Below are positions 7,729 to 17,497 of a stretch of 64,000 nucleotides of DNA, one piece after another. This stretch comes from Oceaniglobus indicus. GTDB lineage: Bacteria; Pseudomonadota; Alphaproteobacteria; Rhodobacterales; Rhodobacteraceae. A program made the translations under genes and the position numbers. Within the stretch, counting starts at the first letter, position 1. Every line of letters begins with the position of its first letter. Location of the stretch: NCBI RefSeq assembly GCF_002751875.1, contig NZ_NMZM01000002.1:124001-188000 (forward strand). Direction: 5' to 3'. Under the pieces are notes generated by a model that worked only from the letters and a program-made list of their open reading frames with translations, was not told the DNA's origin and searched no databases.

Positions 7729-8606
7729 GCGATCGTGACGCCCCCCCGCCCCCCGACAATCCCCATTCCGGGGGAATGATCCCCAAGGTCGTTCCACCGC
7801 TGCCGCGCGAAAACACCCACGCCCGCGATCTGCCCTGGCGGACGGCGTTTTCCTGGCTGCGCGCCGGATGGTCGGACCTGTGGACCAACCCGTTGCCCAG
7901 CCTTCTGTACGGTGTCGCGGTCTTTCTGGTTTCGGTGGTTGTGGTCTGGTTCCTGTTCCGGCTGGAATACGATTACGCGCTGTTTCCGGCCTTGGCGGGC
8001 TTCATGGTGGTCGGGCCGCTGATTGCCAGCGGGCTGTACGAAAAAAGCCGGCGGCTGGAGGACGGCGCCCATACCGGCATCCTTCAGATGGTGTTCGTCA
8101 AGCCGCGGGCCGGCAGGGCAGGTCTGTTCATGGGTGTGATGCTTCTGGGGCTTTTCCTGTTGTGGATGCGGGCGGCTGTGCTGATCTATGCGCTGTTCTT
8201 CGGCATGGTGGCCTTTCCGGGCACCGCCGAGATCGTCCCGATGCTGTTTCTCACCCCCACCGGATGGGGATTGCTGGTGGCGGGCAGCGTCGTGGGCGGC
8301 CTGTTTGCGGCGTTTGCCTTTGCCATCAGCGTGTTTGCCGTGCCGATGCTGCTGAGCGAACGCATCGATGCGCTGTCGGCGCTGGGAATCAGCATGGCAA
8401 TGGTCTGGGCCAACCTTCCCGTCATGCTGGCCTGGGGGGCGATCGTGCTGGTGCTGTTCGCGGCCTCGATCCTGACCTTGGGACTGGGCCTGATCGTGGC
8501 CTTTCCGGTTCTGGGCCATGCCACCTGGCACGCCTATCGCGCAGTGCGCGGCGACAGGGCCGTGGAAGACGACGAAACCCAACGGATGTTCATCCGTCCG
8601 GCCTGA
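7722..8606 (+). CDS. DUF2189 family membrane protein
   Basis: A 294-residue integral membrane protein. After a proline-rich cytoplasmic N-terminus it shows about six hydrophobic segments between residues 65 and 270. The segments GWSDLWTNPLPSLLYG and FMVVGPLIASGLYEKSR match the DUF2189 family, which occurs near cytochrome oxidase genes in Rhodobacterales. Function is unknown. Start at 7722 is the first ATG that does not lie deep in the preceding gene; AUGs further in (for example before IPKVV) are possible. It closes the cco transcription unit. Confidence 0.85.
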   Translation: MLSDRDAPPPPDNPHSGGMIPKVVPPLPRENTHARDLPWRTAFSWLRAGWSDLWTNPLPSLLYGVAVFLVSVVVVWFLFRLEYDYALFPALAGFMVVGPLIASGLYEKSRRLEDGAHTGILQMVFVKPRAGRAGLFMGVMLLGLFLLWMRAAVLIYALFFGMVAFPGTAEIVPMLFLTPTGWGLLVAGSVVGGLFAAFAFAISVFAVPMLLSERIDALSALGISMAMVWANLPVMLAWGAIVLVLFAASILTLGLGLIVAFPVLGHATWHAYRAVRGDRAVEDDETQRMFIRPA

Positions 8607-8668
8607 TCCGGTTGCGACACCTTGTGCTCTGGACAGGCCGTCCCTTTTTCGCGCACACCGTAGCCGGT

Positions 8669-8708
8669 CCGGACCCTGGCGTCCCGACCGCTCTTTTTTC
8701 GGGTCCGG
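8669..8708. repeat. Inverted repeat around a T-run upstream of pseudoazurin
   Basis: CCGGACCC at 8669-8676 and GGGTCCGG at 8701-8708 are perfect reverse complements separated by 24 bp containing a run of six T. It lies about 60 bp after the DUF2189 gene. The T-run is in the loop rather than after the stem, so it is not a classical terminator, though it may still cause transcript folding or processing. Confidence 0.4.
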
Positions 8709-8791
8709 CTCTTCAAATAGCCCGACGAACCTCCTAGGTAAAACCCGTTGCAGACGGGATAAGCGCCGGACATGGTCCGGCCCTGCCAACA

Positions 8792-8812
8792 CCGCCAAAG
8801 AACGATTGGCGG
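8792..8812. promoter_or_regulatory. Inverted repeat upstream of pseudoazurin
   Basis: CCGCCAA, 7-bp spacer, TTGGCGG; perfect 7-bp arms, ending 25 bp before the pseudoazurin ATG. It may be an operator or a hairpin in the 5' leader. It does not match the Fnr-type dyad. The Shine-Dalgarno (AAGGA) lies downstream of it and is not part of the stem. Confidence 0.4.
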
Positions 8813-8837
8813 ACCCGATGACACACAAGGATAAAAC

Positions 8838-9275
8838 ATGAAACTGACTACGATTCTCGCCGCATCGCTTGTTGCGCTGGCTCCTGCGCTGGTCTCTGCC
8901 GAAACCATCGAAGTTCAGATGCTGAACAAGGGTGAAACCGGAACGATGGTGTTCGAACCCAACTTCGTGTCGGCACAGGTGGGTGACACCGTGGTGTTCC
9001 GCGCCACCGACCGGGGTCACAACGCCGAAACCATCAAGGGTATGGTGCCCGAGGGGCAGGAGGAATTCGTCGGCAAGATCAACGAGGAAGTCGAGGTCGA
9101 GCTGACCGCCGAAGGCGTGATCGGCGTGAAGTGCAAGCCGCACCAGGGCATGGGCATGGTCATGGCCATCCAAGTTGGCGACGCGCCGATGCCCGACGGG
9201 TTCCTGGACGCCAAGCTTCCCGGCAAGGCCAAGAAGACCATGAAGACCATCGTGGAAGAAAACGGGCTCAACTGA
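8838..9275 (+). CDS. Pseudoazurin
   Basis: A 145-residue periplasmic type 1 blue copper protein that shuttles electrons, typically from cytochrome bc1 to denitrification reductases such as nitrite or N2O reductase. A signal peptide with cleavage after LVSA (residue 21) leaves a mature protein whose copper ligands His61, Cys99, His102 and Met107 correspond to mature His40, Cys78, His81 and Met86, the canonical pseudoazurin set. It is a single-gene unit: AAGGA precedes the ATG and a strong terminator follows. Its placement between the cbb3 and nos operons suggests it serves NosZ. Confidence 0.95.
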   Translation: MKLTTILAASLVALAPALVSAETIEVQMLNKGETGTMVFEPNFVSAQVGDTVVFRATDRGHNAETIKGMVPEGQEEFVGKINEEVEVELTAEGVIGVKCKPHQGMGMVMAIQVGDAPMPDGFLDAKLPGKAKKTMKTIVEENGLN

Positions 9276-9337
9276 GCCACCCCGGCCACCCGCAGGACAC
9301 GTTGTCCGCGGGACCGGCGGGTATGTTCGAAGACGCC

Positions 9338-9374
9338 AGGCAGGCAATCCGACCGCGGGTTGCCTGCCTTTTTT
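9338..9374 (+). terminator. Rho-independent terminator after pseudoazurin
   Basis: A perfect 10-bp stem, AGGCAGGCAA (9338-9347) with TTGCCTGCCT (9360-9369), 12-nt loop, followed by a T-run to 9374. It separates the pseudoazurin transcript from the nos operon. Confidence 0.93.
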
Positions 9375-9444
9375 GTTGGCGCCGCTGGGGCCGGACCCCG
9401 GGCGTCAAAACAAAATGGAAATTGTCGGATAAACGGGTGCCAAT

Positions 9445-9485
9445 TTGAGATGGAACAAGGTCGCGCCGCGCGCCGGTCGTTAGAC
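9445..9485 (+). promoter_or_regulatory. Fnr/NnrR-like box and -10 element for the nos operon
   Basis: TTGAGATGGAACAA at 9445-9458 fits the Crp/Fnr-superfamily dyad TTG-N8-CAA. A -10-like TTAGAC follows at 9480-9485, 21 bp beyond the box. This puts the box centre at about -40.5 from a start site near 9492, the geometry of a class II Fnr-activated promoter. The inner bases do not match the ideal TTGAT/ATCAA or TTGNC pattern well, so which regulator binds (Fnr, NnrR or Dnr type) is open. Confidence 0.5.
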
Positions 9486-9492
9486 CACGCCC

Positions 9493-9747
9493 ATGACATA
9501 CGCCTTCCTTCAGTTTTCCGGTCCTGCCCGGCCTCTCGATTCCGAAAGGGGGGTGCGCGGTTGCGCGCCGCTTGCCGCCCTGGCCGCCGCCGGACCGTGC
9601 CCCGTTCGGCCATCGCTGCGACAGGATGGCGCGCTGACGCGGCAGGCGATGTTGACCCCCTCGAACCCAGTTGCTACCGCTCAGGCGGTCGCCCGATGTC
9701 TGGCGCACAGTGATCGGCGACCCTTGGAAAAGGACGCCGTCGCATGA
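9493..9747 (+). CDS. Possible small ORF preceding and overlapping nosR
   Basis: An 84-codon frame whose TGA overlaps the nosR ATG (ATGA at 9744-9747). Its ATG lies one base from the predicted transcription start, and no Shine-Dalgarno sequence precedes it, so it would be read from a leaderless mRNA. The product is Ala/Pro/Arg-rich with three cysteines and no membrane segment or recognised domain. Other denitrifiers carry a small gene before nosR, so position is a weak argument for reality. The alternative is a 250-nt nosR leader that happens to be open. I cannot assign a function. Confidence 0.4.
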   Translation: MTYAFLQFSGPARPLDSERGVRGCAPLAALAAAGPCPVRPSLRQDGALTRQAMLTPSNPVATAQAVARCLAHSDRRPLEKDAVA

Positions 9748-11945
9748 AGACCCTTCAAATTCTCGTAAAATATCTGACCGTTGCCATCCTGATGCTGGGC
9801 TTCGGCCTGCCGGCGGCGGCGCAATCCGTGCTTTCCAAGATGCTTCCCGATGTCGAGGTCGGACAGCTGGTCGAGGGCGCGGATGCCTTCGGCGCCACCC
9901 ACCCCGACCTCCCGGCGGTCGAGGTTCTGAAGGCCGGACAGCACATCGGCTGGGCGTTCGTCACCTCGGATTTCGTGTCCACCACGGGGTATTCGGGCAA
10001 ACCGATCCACACCATGGTCGCCGTGGACGATGCCGCCCAGGTGATCGGCGTCGAACTGGTCAAGCATTCCGAACCGATCGTGCTGATCGGCATCCCCGAT
10101 TCGAAGATCAAGGCGCTGGTGGCCAATTACCGCGGGCTCGATCTGGTCGCCGAGGCTGAATCCGGCGGCACGGCCCATGATCTCGACATTATTTCCGGGG
10201 CGACGGTGACGATCATGGTGATCGACGATTCGATCATCCGCGCCGGCCTGAAGGTGGCACGCCAACTGGGCCTTGGTGGCCTGGCGGTCGCGGCCCCCGA
10301 CACCGGCCCGCAATACGAGATCGATCCCGACGCAGAGGCCGCCGACGACTGGATGACGCTTGAGGGCGACGGCACCCTGCGCCGCCTGTCGCTGGACGTG
10401 GGCCAGGTGAACGCCGCCTTCGCCGCCATGGACGATCCGCGCGCCGCACGCCGCGCGTTGACCGAAGCCCCCGAGACGACCTTTATCGAAATGCAGGCCG
10501 CTCTGGTTTCGCACCCCGCCATCGCGCAATCCCTGTTGGGCGAGGCCGAGGCCGCGAACCTGGAAAACTGGCTGGAGGAAGGCGAACACGCTGTCGCCAT
10601 CTTCGGCCGCGGGCTGTATTCGTTCAAGGGATCGGGCTATGTCCGGGGCGGCATCTTCGACCGGATCGTGCTGATCCAGGATGACATCTCGGTGCGGTTC
10701 CGCGACCGGATGCACAAGCGGATCAACACCATCGCCGCCGATGGCGCGCCGGTGTTCAACGAATCCGACATGTTCAAGATCCCCGCCGATGCCGGCTTCG
10801 ATCCGACCCAGCCGTTCCGTATCCAGCTTCTGGTGCAGCGCGACGTGGCGGCGATCGAAAAGGTCTTTACCACCTTCGATCTGGGCTATGAGCTGCCTTC
10901 GAAATATACCCGCACCATCGCCGCTCCGCCGCCCGCCGAAGTGCCGGTCGGTGTGGCCGAGGTGACGACCCAGACCGAAGCGGACGCCCACCAGGCGTTG
11001 TGGAAACGCATCTGGGCCGGGAAGACCACCGAGATCATCGTGCTGGGGATCATGCTGACCCTGCTGACCGGCGTGTTCTTCTTCCAATCCCTGGCCACGC
11101 GCAACGAACGGGCGTTCTTCTGGTTCCGCATCGGGTTTCTGACGGTCACGCTGGTCTATCTGGGCTGGTATGCGAACGCGCAGCTGTCGGTCGTCAACCT
11201 GATGGCGCTGTTCGGATCGCTGGTCAGCGGCTTCAGCTGGCAGGCGTTCCTGCTGGATCCGATGACCTTCATCCTGTGGTTCGCGGTGGCGGCAGCCCTG
11301 CTGTTCTGGGGGCGTGGCGCCTATTGCGGCTGGCTTTGCCCGTTCGGTGCGCTGCAGGAATTGCTGAACCGCGTCGCCAAGGCGTTGCGCATTCCGCAAT
11401 GGACCCTGCCCTGGGGATTGCACGAACGCCTGTGGCCGCTGAAGTACATGATCTTCCTCGGATTGTTCGGCGTCTCGCTGGCCAGCATCGAACAGGCCGA
11501 GCGTCTGGCCGAGGTCGAACCGTTCAAGACCGCCATCATCCTGAACTTCGTGCGCGCCTGGCCCTTCGTGGTCTATGCCGTCGGGTTGTTGATCGCCGGC
11601 CTGTTCGTGGAACGGTTCTTCTGCCGCTACCTCTGCCCCTTGGGCGCCGCGCTGGCGATTCCCGCACGCTTGCGGATGTTCGACTGGCTCAAGCGCTACA
11701 AGGAATGCGGCAATCCGTGCCAGACCTGCGCCCACCAGTGCCCGGTGCAGGCGATCCATCCGACGGGCGAGATCAACCCGAACGAATGCATCAACTGCCT
11801 GCATTGCCAGGTGCTGTACCAGTCCACCACGACCTGCCCGGTCGTTATCAAGAAGATGAACAGACGCGCCAAGACCGGCGCACCTGATCTCTCTCGCGGT
11901 ATTTCCGGGCACCCGAACCTCGTCAACAAACCAACTACAGTGTGA
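9744..11945 (+). CDS. nosR: NosR, flavin and iron-sulfur protein for N2O reduction
   Basis: A 733-residue membrane protein that supplies electrons to NosZ and is needed for nos expression. Signal sequence at 1-27; periplasmic FMN-binding domain with the flavinylation motif DIISGAT (Thr154 the predicted FMN attachment site); helices from about residue 430; two CxxxCP motifs, CGWLCP near 528 and CRYLCP near 625; then a C-terminal cytoplasmic domain with two 4Fe-4S-type clusters ([12 protein letters not shown] and CINCLHC). Length and order are canonical. nosZ starts 11 bp downstream. Confidence 0.96.
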   Translation: MKTLQILVKYLTVAILMLGFGLPAAAQSVLSKMLPDVEVGQLVEGADAFGATHPDLPAVEVLKAGQHIGWAFVTSDFVSTTGYSGKPIHTMVAVDDAAQVIGVELVKHSEPIVLIGIPDSKIKALVANYRGLDLVAEAESGGTAHDLDIISGATVTIMVIDDSIIRAGLKVARQLGLGGLAVAAPDTGPQYEIDPDAEAADDWMTLEGDGTLRRLSLDVGQVNAAFAAMDDPRAARRALTEAPETTFIEMQAALVSHPAIAQSLLGEAEAANLENWLEEGEHAVAIFGRGLYSFKGSGYVRGGIFDRIVLIQDDISVRFRDRMHKRINTIAADGAPVFNESDMFKIPADAGFDPTQPFRIQLLVQRDVAAIEKVFTTFDLGYELPSKYTRTIAAPPPAEVPVGVAEVTTQTEADAHQALWKRIWAGKTTEIIVLGIMLTLLTGVFFFQSLATRNERAFFWFRIGFLTVTLVYLGWYANAQLSVVNLMALFGSLVSGFSWQAFLLDPMTFILWFAVAAALLFWGRGAYCGWLCPFGALQELLNRVAKALRIPQWTLPWGLHERLWPLKYMIFLGLFGVSLASIEQAERLAEVEPFKTAIILNFVRAWPFVVYAVGLLIAGLFVERFFCRYLCPLGAALAIPARLRMFDWLKRYKECGNPCQTCAHQCPVQAIHPTGEINPNECINCLHCQVLYQSTTTCPVVIKKMNRRAKTGAPDLSRGISGHPNLVNKPTTV

Positions 11946-11956
11946 AGGAACACATG

Positions 11957-13897
11957 ATGTCTGAGGGAAAGAAACTGCCGATTTCACGTCGGAACCTGCT
12001 GGGCGCGACCGCCGGGGGCGCTGCCCTTGCCGGGGCCCTGGGCACCCGCGCGATGCTGACCGGCGGCGCCGTCGTCGGAGCGGCCACCGTGGCCGGCACC
12101 ACCAGCGCACGTGCAGCCGCCGGCGCCGAAGTCGGCCCCGGCCAGCTGGATGAATACTATGGCTTCTGGTCCTCGGGCCAAGCCGGCGAAATGCGCGTCC
12201 TCGGTGTGCCTTCGATGCGCGAACTGATGCGGATCCCGGTGTTCAACACCTGCTCGGCCACCGGCTGGGGCATCAGCAACGAATCCAAGAAGATCCTGAC
12301 CGAGGGCCTGCTGCCCAAGACCAAGGAATATCTTGCCGCCAACGGTCACGAATTCCCGCCAAACGGCGACCTGCACCACCCGCACATGTCGTTCACCGAA
12401 GGCACCTATGACGGCCGCTTCCTGTTCATGAACGACAAGGCCAACACCCGCGTCGCCCGTGTGCGTTGCGACGTGATGAAGTGCGACAAGATCATCGAGA
12501 TCCCGAACGCCAAGGCGATCCACGGTCTGCGTCCGCAAAAGTGGCCGCGCACCAACTATGTCTTCTGCAACGGCGAAGACGAAGTGCCGATGGTCAACGA
12601 CGGCAAGATCCTGGACGAGCCGGAAAAGTACGTGAACTTCTATACCGCCGTGAATGCCGACGAAATGACCGTCGCATGGCAGGTGATGGTCACCGGCAAC
12701 CTCGACAACACCGATTGCGACTATGACGGCAAATACGCCTTCTCGACCTCCTACAACTCGGAAATGGGCATGAACCTGGCCGAGATGACCGAGGCCGACA
12801 TGGACCACGTCGTTGTCTTCAACATCAAGGAAATCGAGAAGGGCATCGAAGCCGGCGACTATATCGAGCTGAACGGCGTCAAGGTGATCGACGGCCGCAA
12901 GGGTCAGAACAAGAAGTACACCCGCTATATCCCGATCCCCAACAACCCCCACGGCTGCAACATGGCGCCCGACAAGATCCACCTGTGCATCGCGGGCAAG
13001 CTGTCGCCCACCGTGTCGGTGATCGACGTGCGCAAGCTGGACGCGGTGTTCAACGACGAGGCCGAGCCGCGCAGCGTCGTGGTGGCCGAGCCGGAACTGG
13101 GCCTCGGGCCGCTTCACACCTGTTTCGACGGGAAGGGCCGTGCCTTCACGACACTGTTCCTCGACAGCCAGGTGGTGATGTGGGACATCGAAAAGGCGAT
13201 CCAGCTCTACAACGGCGAAGACGTCGATCCGATCATCACCAAGCAGGACGTGCATTATCAGCCGGGCCACAACTCGACCGTGATGGGCGAAACGCTTGAA
13301 GCCAGCGGCAAGTACTATCTGACGATGAACAAGTTCTCCAAGGACCGGTTCCTGAACGTCGGACCGCTGAAGCCCGAGAACGAACAGCTGTTCGCGATCG
13401 ACGGCGACAAGATGACCCTGATCCACGACGGCCCGACCTTCGCCGAACCCCACGACTCGATCATCGTGGACCCCAGCAAGGTGAACCCGAAATCGGTCTG
13501 GGATCGCAACGATCCGATGTGGGCCGACACCCGCAAGCAGGCCGAGGCCGATGGCGTCGATCTGGACGACTGGCAGGAAGAGATCATCCGCGACGGCAAC
13601 AAGGTGCGGGTCTACATGTCGGCAAACGCGCCCAGCTTCTCGATCGAGAAGTTCACGGTGCAGCAGGGCGACGAGGTGACGATCATCGTGACCAACCTCG
13701 ATGACATCGACGACCTGACCCACGGCTTCACCATGGGCAACCACGGTGTCGCAATGGAAGTGGGGCCGCAGGCAACCGCGTCGGTCACCTTCGTGGCGGC
13801 ACAGCCCGGTGTCTTCTGGTACTACTGCCAGTGGTTCTGCCACGCGCTCCACATGGAGATGCGCGGCCGGATGTTTGTCGAACCGAAGGCGAGCTGA
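11957..13897 (+). CDS. nosZ: Nitrous oxide reductase NosZ, clade I (Tat-exported)
   Basis: Periplasmic copper enzyme reducing N2O to N2, about 646 residues. Tat signal with SRRNLLG at 10-16 marks clade I. A beta-propeller carrying the CuZ histidines is followed by the cupredoxin CuA domain: Cys624, Trp626, Cys628, His632 and Met635 in [12 protein letters not shown]. Two in-frame ATGs (11954 and 11957) are available; I prefer 11957 because AAGGA ends at 11949, giving a 7-bp spacing. All visible ligand motifs are intact, so the enzyme should be functional. Confidence 0.97.
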   Translation: MSEGKKLPISRRNLLGATAGGAALAGALGTRAMLTGGAVVGAATVAGTTSARAAAGAEVGPGQLDEYYGFWSSGQAGEMRVLGVPSMRELMRIPVFNTCSATGWGISNESKKILTEGLLPKTKEYLAANGHEFPPNGDLHHPHMSFTEGTYDGRFLFMNDKANTRVARVRCDVMKCDKIIEIPNAKAIHGLRPQKWPRTNYVFCNGEDEVPMVNDGKILDEPEKYVNFYTAVNADEMTVAWQVMVTGNLDNTDCDYDGKYAFSTSYNSEMGMNLAEMTEADMDHVVVFNIKEIEKGIEAGDYIELNGVKVIDGRKGQNKKYTRYIPIPNNPHGCNMAPDKIHLCIAGKLSPTVSVIDVRKLDAVFNDEAEPRSVVVAEPELGLGPLHTCFDGKGRAFTTLFLDSQVVMWDIEKAIQLYNGEDVDPIITKQDVHYQPGHNSTVMGETLEASGKYYLTMNKFSKDRFLNVGPLKPENEQLFAIDGDKMTLIHDGPTFAEPHDSIIVDPSKVNPKSVWDRNDPMWADTRKQAEADGVDLDDWQEEIIRDGNKVRVYMSANAPSFSIEKFTVQQGDEVTIIVTNLDDIDDLTHGFTMGNHGVAMEVGPQATASVTFVAAQPGVFWYYCQWFCHALHMEMRGRMFVEPKAS

Positions 13898-13900
13898 GCC

Positions 13901-15232
13901 ATGATGCGTTCCCTGATCCTTGCATTGTCGATGTCTGTCGCGCTGCCCCTCTGGGCTGCCGGGACCGACGTCGTGCCCGGATCGGGGAGCCTTGCCAAAG
14001 CCATCGCCGGGGCCAACCCCGGCGATGTGCTGACCCTGCTGCCCGGCCGTCACGAGGGCGCGGTGGTCATCGACCGCCCGCTGACCGTGACCGGCACCCA
14101 CGACGCCGTGATCGACGGCATGGGCCAGGGCACGGTGGTCACGATAGACGCCGAAGACGTCACCCTGCGCGGCGTGACCGTCACCGGATCGGGCCTGAGC
14201 AGTCAGGACCTGGACGCCGGCATCAAGATTCTGAAACAGGCCGATCGCGCCATCGTCGAGAACAACCGCGTGCTGGGCAACCTGCACGGCGTCGATGTTC
14301 ACGGTGGCCGCGACGCCGAAGTACGCGACAATACTATCGAAGGCACCCGCCAGTTCCGCCTGAACGACCGCGGAAACGGGATCTATGTCTGGAACTCTCC
14401 CGGTACGCTGGTCGAGGGGAATTCGGTCCGCTGGGGCCGCGACGGCATCTTTTCCAACGCTTCGCGTACGGGCACCTATCGCAACAACCTGTTCCGCGAT
14501 CTGCGCTTTGCCGTGCATTACATGTACACCAACGACTCCGAGGTGTCGGGCAACGTGTCGATCGGCAACCACCTGGGCTATGCGATCATGTTCTCGAACA
14601 AGGTGGTGGTGAAGGACAACCTCAGCCTGTCGGACATCAGTCATGGCGTGATGCTGAACTATGCCAACAATGCCGACGTGTCGGGCAATTTGGTGCGCGG
14701 CGGAACCGACCGTTGCACCTTCATCTATAACGCCCACAAGAACCTGATCTATGACAACCGGTTCGAAGGCTGCAACATCGGCATCCACTTCACCGCCGGA
14801 TCCGAACGCAACGTGCTGACCGGCAATGCCTTCATCGGCAACCGCACCCAGGTGAAATACGTCGGCACCCGCGATATCGAATGGAGCTTCGAGGGGCGCG
14901 GCAATTATTGGTCCGACCATCCCGGTTTCGATCTGGGCGGTGACGGGATCGCCGACAGCCCGTTCCGCCCCAACGACCTGATGGATCATATCCTGTGGTC
15001 GCAACCCGCGGCCGCCCTTCTGACGGGTGCGCCTGCCGTGCAACTTGTGCGCTGGGCCCAATCCAGCTTTCCCGCGACATTGCCGGGCGGTGTCGTCGAC
15101 AGCGCGCCCCTCATGGTGGCACCTGCGATGACCGTCCCTTCCGAATATACCGCCATGGAGGCCGAAGCGGTCGGCCGGCGGGATGAAAGTGTGCTTGATG
15201 ACTTCGACATTAACGATCTCTCGTCTCACTAA
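13901..15232 (+). CDS. nosD: NosD, periplasmic copper-site maturation protein
   Basis: A 443-residue secreted right-handed beta-helix protein that works with NosFY in CuZ/sulfur supply to NosZ. It has a signal peptide (1-19) and repeated short parallel-beta-helix turns such as NNRVLGN, NLFRDLRFAVHYMYTNDSEVSGN, the latter being a recognisable NosD segment (given here in part only by its ends NLFRDL and SEVSGN). It starts three bases after nosZ; a second ATG follows immediately at 13904. Its last 35 bp overlap nosF. Confidence 0.95.
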   Translation: MMRSLILALSMSVALPLWAAGTDVVPGSGSLAKAIAGANPGDVLTLLPGRHEGAVVIDRPLTVTGTHDAVIDGMGQGTVVTIDAEDVTLRGVTVTGSGLSSQDLDAGIKILKQADRAIVENNRVLGNLHGVDVHGGRDAEVRDNTIEGTRQFRLNDRGNGIYVWNSPGTLVEGNSVRWGRDGIFSNASRTGTYRNNLFRDLRFAVHYMYTNDSEVSGNVSIGNHLGYAIMFSNKVVVKDNLSLSDISHGVMLNYANNADVSGNLVRGGTDRCTFIYNAHKNLIYDNRFEGCNIGIHFTAGSERNVLTGNAFIGNRTQVKYVGTRDIEWSFEGRGNYWSDHPGFDLGGDGIADSPFRPNDLMDHILWSQPAAALLTGAPAVQLVRWAQSSFPATLPGGVVDSAPLMVAPAMTVPSEYTAMEAEAVGRRDESVLDDFDINDLSSH

Positions 15233-16094
15233 GACATTCGGGGGGCTGAACGCCCTGACCGAAGTCTCGCTTACCGTCGCCCCGGGCGAGCGTGTGGCCT
15301 TGCTGGGCCACAACGGTGCCGGCAAATCGACGCTGATGAAAATCATCCTCGGGCTGATCACGCCCGACGGTGGCGACATCTCGGTCTGTGGCGCGGCACC
15401 GGGCAGCGCGCGCGCCCGCGCCCAGGTGGCCTATCTGCCCGAAAACGCCGCCTTCCATCCGGCACTGAGCGGGTTGGAACAGATCACCCAATACATGCGC
15501 CTGCGCAATCTCGACCCGTCCGGCGCGATGGAGCTGCTTGAGCGTGTCGGCCTGGCCCATGCGGCGAAACGGCGGATCGGCACCTATTCGAAGGGGATGC
15601 GCCAGCGCGTCGGCCTGGCCCAGGCTCTGATCGGGCAACCCCGCCTTCTGGTGCTGGACGAACCCACCAGCGGCCTTGATCCGGTATCGCGGCGCGATTT
15701 CTACGAACTGCTGGACGGTCTGGCGGCCGACGGTGCGGCGATCCTGCTGTCCAGCCATGCCCTGACCGAGGTCGAGGCCCGCACCGACCGGCTGTTGATC
15801 CTGTCGGGCGGGCGCATGGTGGCCGAAGGGACCCTGCCCGATCTCAGGCGCGAGGCGGCGCTGCCCGTGGCCATGCATCTGAGTGCACTCAACGGTTACG
15901 AAAGCGATGTCGTCGCGGCCCTGCCCGGCGCGATCCGGGCCAACGGTTTCGTGCATCTGACCTGCGCCCAGGATGAAAAGCTCGCGATGCTGTCGCGGAT
16001 TTCGGCCATGTCCGAAAAGATCTCCGACCTCGACGTGATTCCGCCTAGTCTCGAGGATATCTACAGTCATTTCAGCCGGAGGGACGGCCAATGA
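15198..16094 (+). CDS. nosF: NosF, ABC transporter ATPase
   Basis: A 298-residue ATPase pairing with NosY. Walker A GHNGAGKST at 37-45, signature YSKGMRQR, Walker B LLVLDEPTSGLD. ATG at 15198 is preferred over an ATG five codons earlier because the family starts just before the first strand. It overlaps the end of nosD by 35 bp and nosY by four bases (ATGA), so the cluster is translationally coupled. Confidence 0.95.
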   Translation: MTSTLTISRLTKTFGGLNALTEVSLTVAPGERVALLGHNGAGKSTLMKIILGLITPDGGDISVCGAAPGSARARAQVAYLPENAAFHPALSGLEQITQYMRLRNLDPSGAMELLERVGLAHAAKRRIGTYSKGMRQRVGLAQALIGQPRLLVLDEPTSGLDPVSRRDFYELLDGLAADGAAILLSSHALTEVEARTDRLLILSGGRMVAEGTLPDLRREAALPVAMHLSALNGYESDVVAALPGAIRANGFVHLTCAQDEKLAMLSRISAMSEKISDLDVIPPSLEDIYSHFSRRDGQ

Positions 16095-16915
16095 TCGCCC
16101 GCATCCTGGCCACGGCGGCCACTGAGATCCACATCGCACGGCGCAACCGCTGGGTTCTGATCGCGGTGTTGCTGATGGTGGTCTTCTCGCTTGTCCTGTC
16201 GGCGGCGGGATCGGCGCCGACAGGGGCGTTGGGCGCCGACCGGCTGTCGGTTGTCGTCGCCTCGTTGACCTCGCTCTCGGTCTATCTTGTGCCGCTGGTC
16301 GCACTGCTGATGTCGTTCGACGCGGTGGCCGGCGAGGTCGAGCGTGGCACGCTGCCTTTGCTGCTGACCTATCCGGTGGCGCGCTGGGAAATCCTGGCCG
16401 GCAAGCTGGTCGCCCACACCGCGATCCTGGTTGTCGCCATCGCCGCCGGCTATGGCGCGGCGGCGGCGGTGGCCATCATCACCGACCCCGCGGCCCTGGC
16501 CGGTCTGGCGGCGCTGTGGCGGCTGACCTGGACGTCGGTCCTGCTGGGCATGGCGTTTCTCGGCATCGGCTATGCCCTGTCGTCGCTGGCGCGGCGGGTG
16601 TCCGGTGCGGCCGGACTGGCAATCGGGCTGTGGCTGGGGCTGGTCGTGCTGTATGACCTGGGGCTTCTGGCGGCCGTGGTGGCCGACGATGGCGGGTTTT
16701 TCACCACACAGGTCTTCCCCGCCGCCCTGCTGGCCAACCCGGCCGATGCCTTCCGGCTGTTCAATCTGACGGCCGCCCAGGCCACATCTGCCGCGTCCGG
16801 CATCGGTGGTGCGGCAAATGCGATCCCGCAATGGCAATCCCTGGTATCCATCGCCCTCTGGCCGCTTGTTTCACTGGCGCTGGCCGCGCTGGCCTTCCGG
16901 AAGGTCGAACCATGA
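16091..16915 (+). CDS. nosY: NosY, ABC transporter permease
   Basis: A 274-residue polytopic protein with about six membrane helices, typical of NosY. It carries the GEVERGTLPLLLTYPVARWEI segment family members show after the second helix (ends GEVERG and ARWEI). With NosF it forms the transporter thought to move a sulfur species or energise copper delivery to NosD/NosZ. It overlaps nosF upstream and nosL downstream, each by ATGA. Confidence 0.95.
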   Translation: MIARILATAATEIHIARRNRWVLIAVLLMVVFSLVLSAAGSAPTGALGADRLSVVVASLTSLSVYLVPLVALLMSFDAVAGEVERGTLPLLLTYPVARWEILAGKLVAHTAILVVAIAAGYGAAAAVAIITDPAALAGLAALWRLTWTSVLLGMAFLGIGYALSSLARRVSGAAGLAIGLWLGLVVLYDLGLLAAVVADDGGFFTTQVFPAALLANPADAFRLFNLTAAQATSAASGIGGAANAIPQWQSLVSIALWPLVSLALAALAFRKVEP

Positions 16916-17493
16916 GAACCGCATTCGCCGCCCTGGCGCTGTTGATGCTGACCGCCTGCAACGACGAACCGGCACAGGACGTCTCGGCCATGCCGCTGAC
17001 CGGAAGCTCGGTCGGGCACTTCTGCCAGATGGATCTGCTGGAGCACGAGGGCCCCAAGGGCCAGGCCCACCTGGCCGGCCTGCCGGGGGCGCCGCTGTTC
17101 TTCAGCCAGGTGCGTGACGCCGTCGCCTATATGCGGATGCCCGAACAAAGCCACGAGATCCTGGCCGTCTGGGTCAACGACATGGGGGTGCCGGGCGCCA
17201 CCTGGGCCGATCCGGGTGCCGACAACTGGATCGCCGCCGACGCTGCGGTTTATGTCGTCGGGGCCCGTGTCACCGGCGGAATGGGTGCGCCCGAACTGGT
17301 TCCCTTTTCCGACGCTGACAAGGCGGCCGGCTTCGCCGAAGCCAACGGCGGTGAACTGATGCGACTCGCCGAAATCCCCGACAGTGCGGTCCTGGCCCCC
17401 GTCGATCTGGTGCCCGACGAATCGGACGAAACCGCCGACGATTCCGAATTTGAACAACGCCTGCGTGCCTTGTCGCGCAAATCCGAAGGATGA
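16912..17493 (+). CDS. nosL: NosL, copper-binding outer-membrane-type lipoprotein
   Basis: A 193-residue lipoprotein copper chaperone for NosZ. Lipobox LLMLTAC places the acylated cysteine at residue 16, and the copper motif GHFCQMDLLEHEGPKGQ contains Cys37 and Met39, the Cu(I)-binding pair of NosL. ATG at 16912 overlaps the nosY stop. An acidic, low-complexity C-terminus (DESDETADDSE) extends past the conserved domain. Confidence 0.95.
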   Translation: MRTAFAALALLMLTACNDEPAQDVSAMPLTGSSVGHFCQMDLLEHEGPKGQAHLAGLPGAPLFFSQVRDAVAYMRMPEQSHEILAVWVNDMGVPGATWADPGADNWIAADAAVYVVGARVTGGMGAPELVPFSDADKAAGFAEANGGELMRLAEIPDSAVLAPVDLVPDESDETADDSEFEQRLRALSRKSEG

Positions 17494-17497
17494 CATC

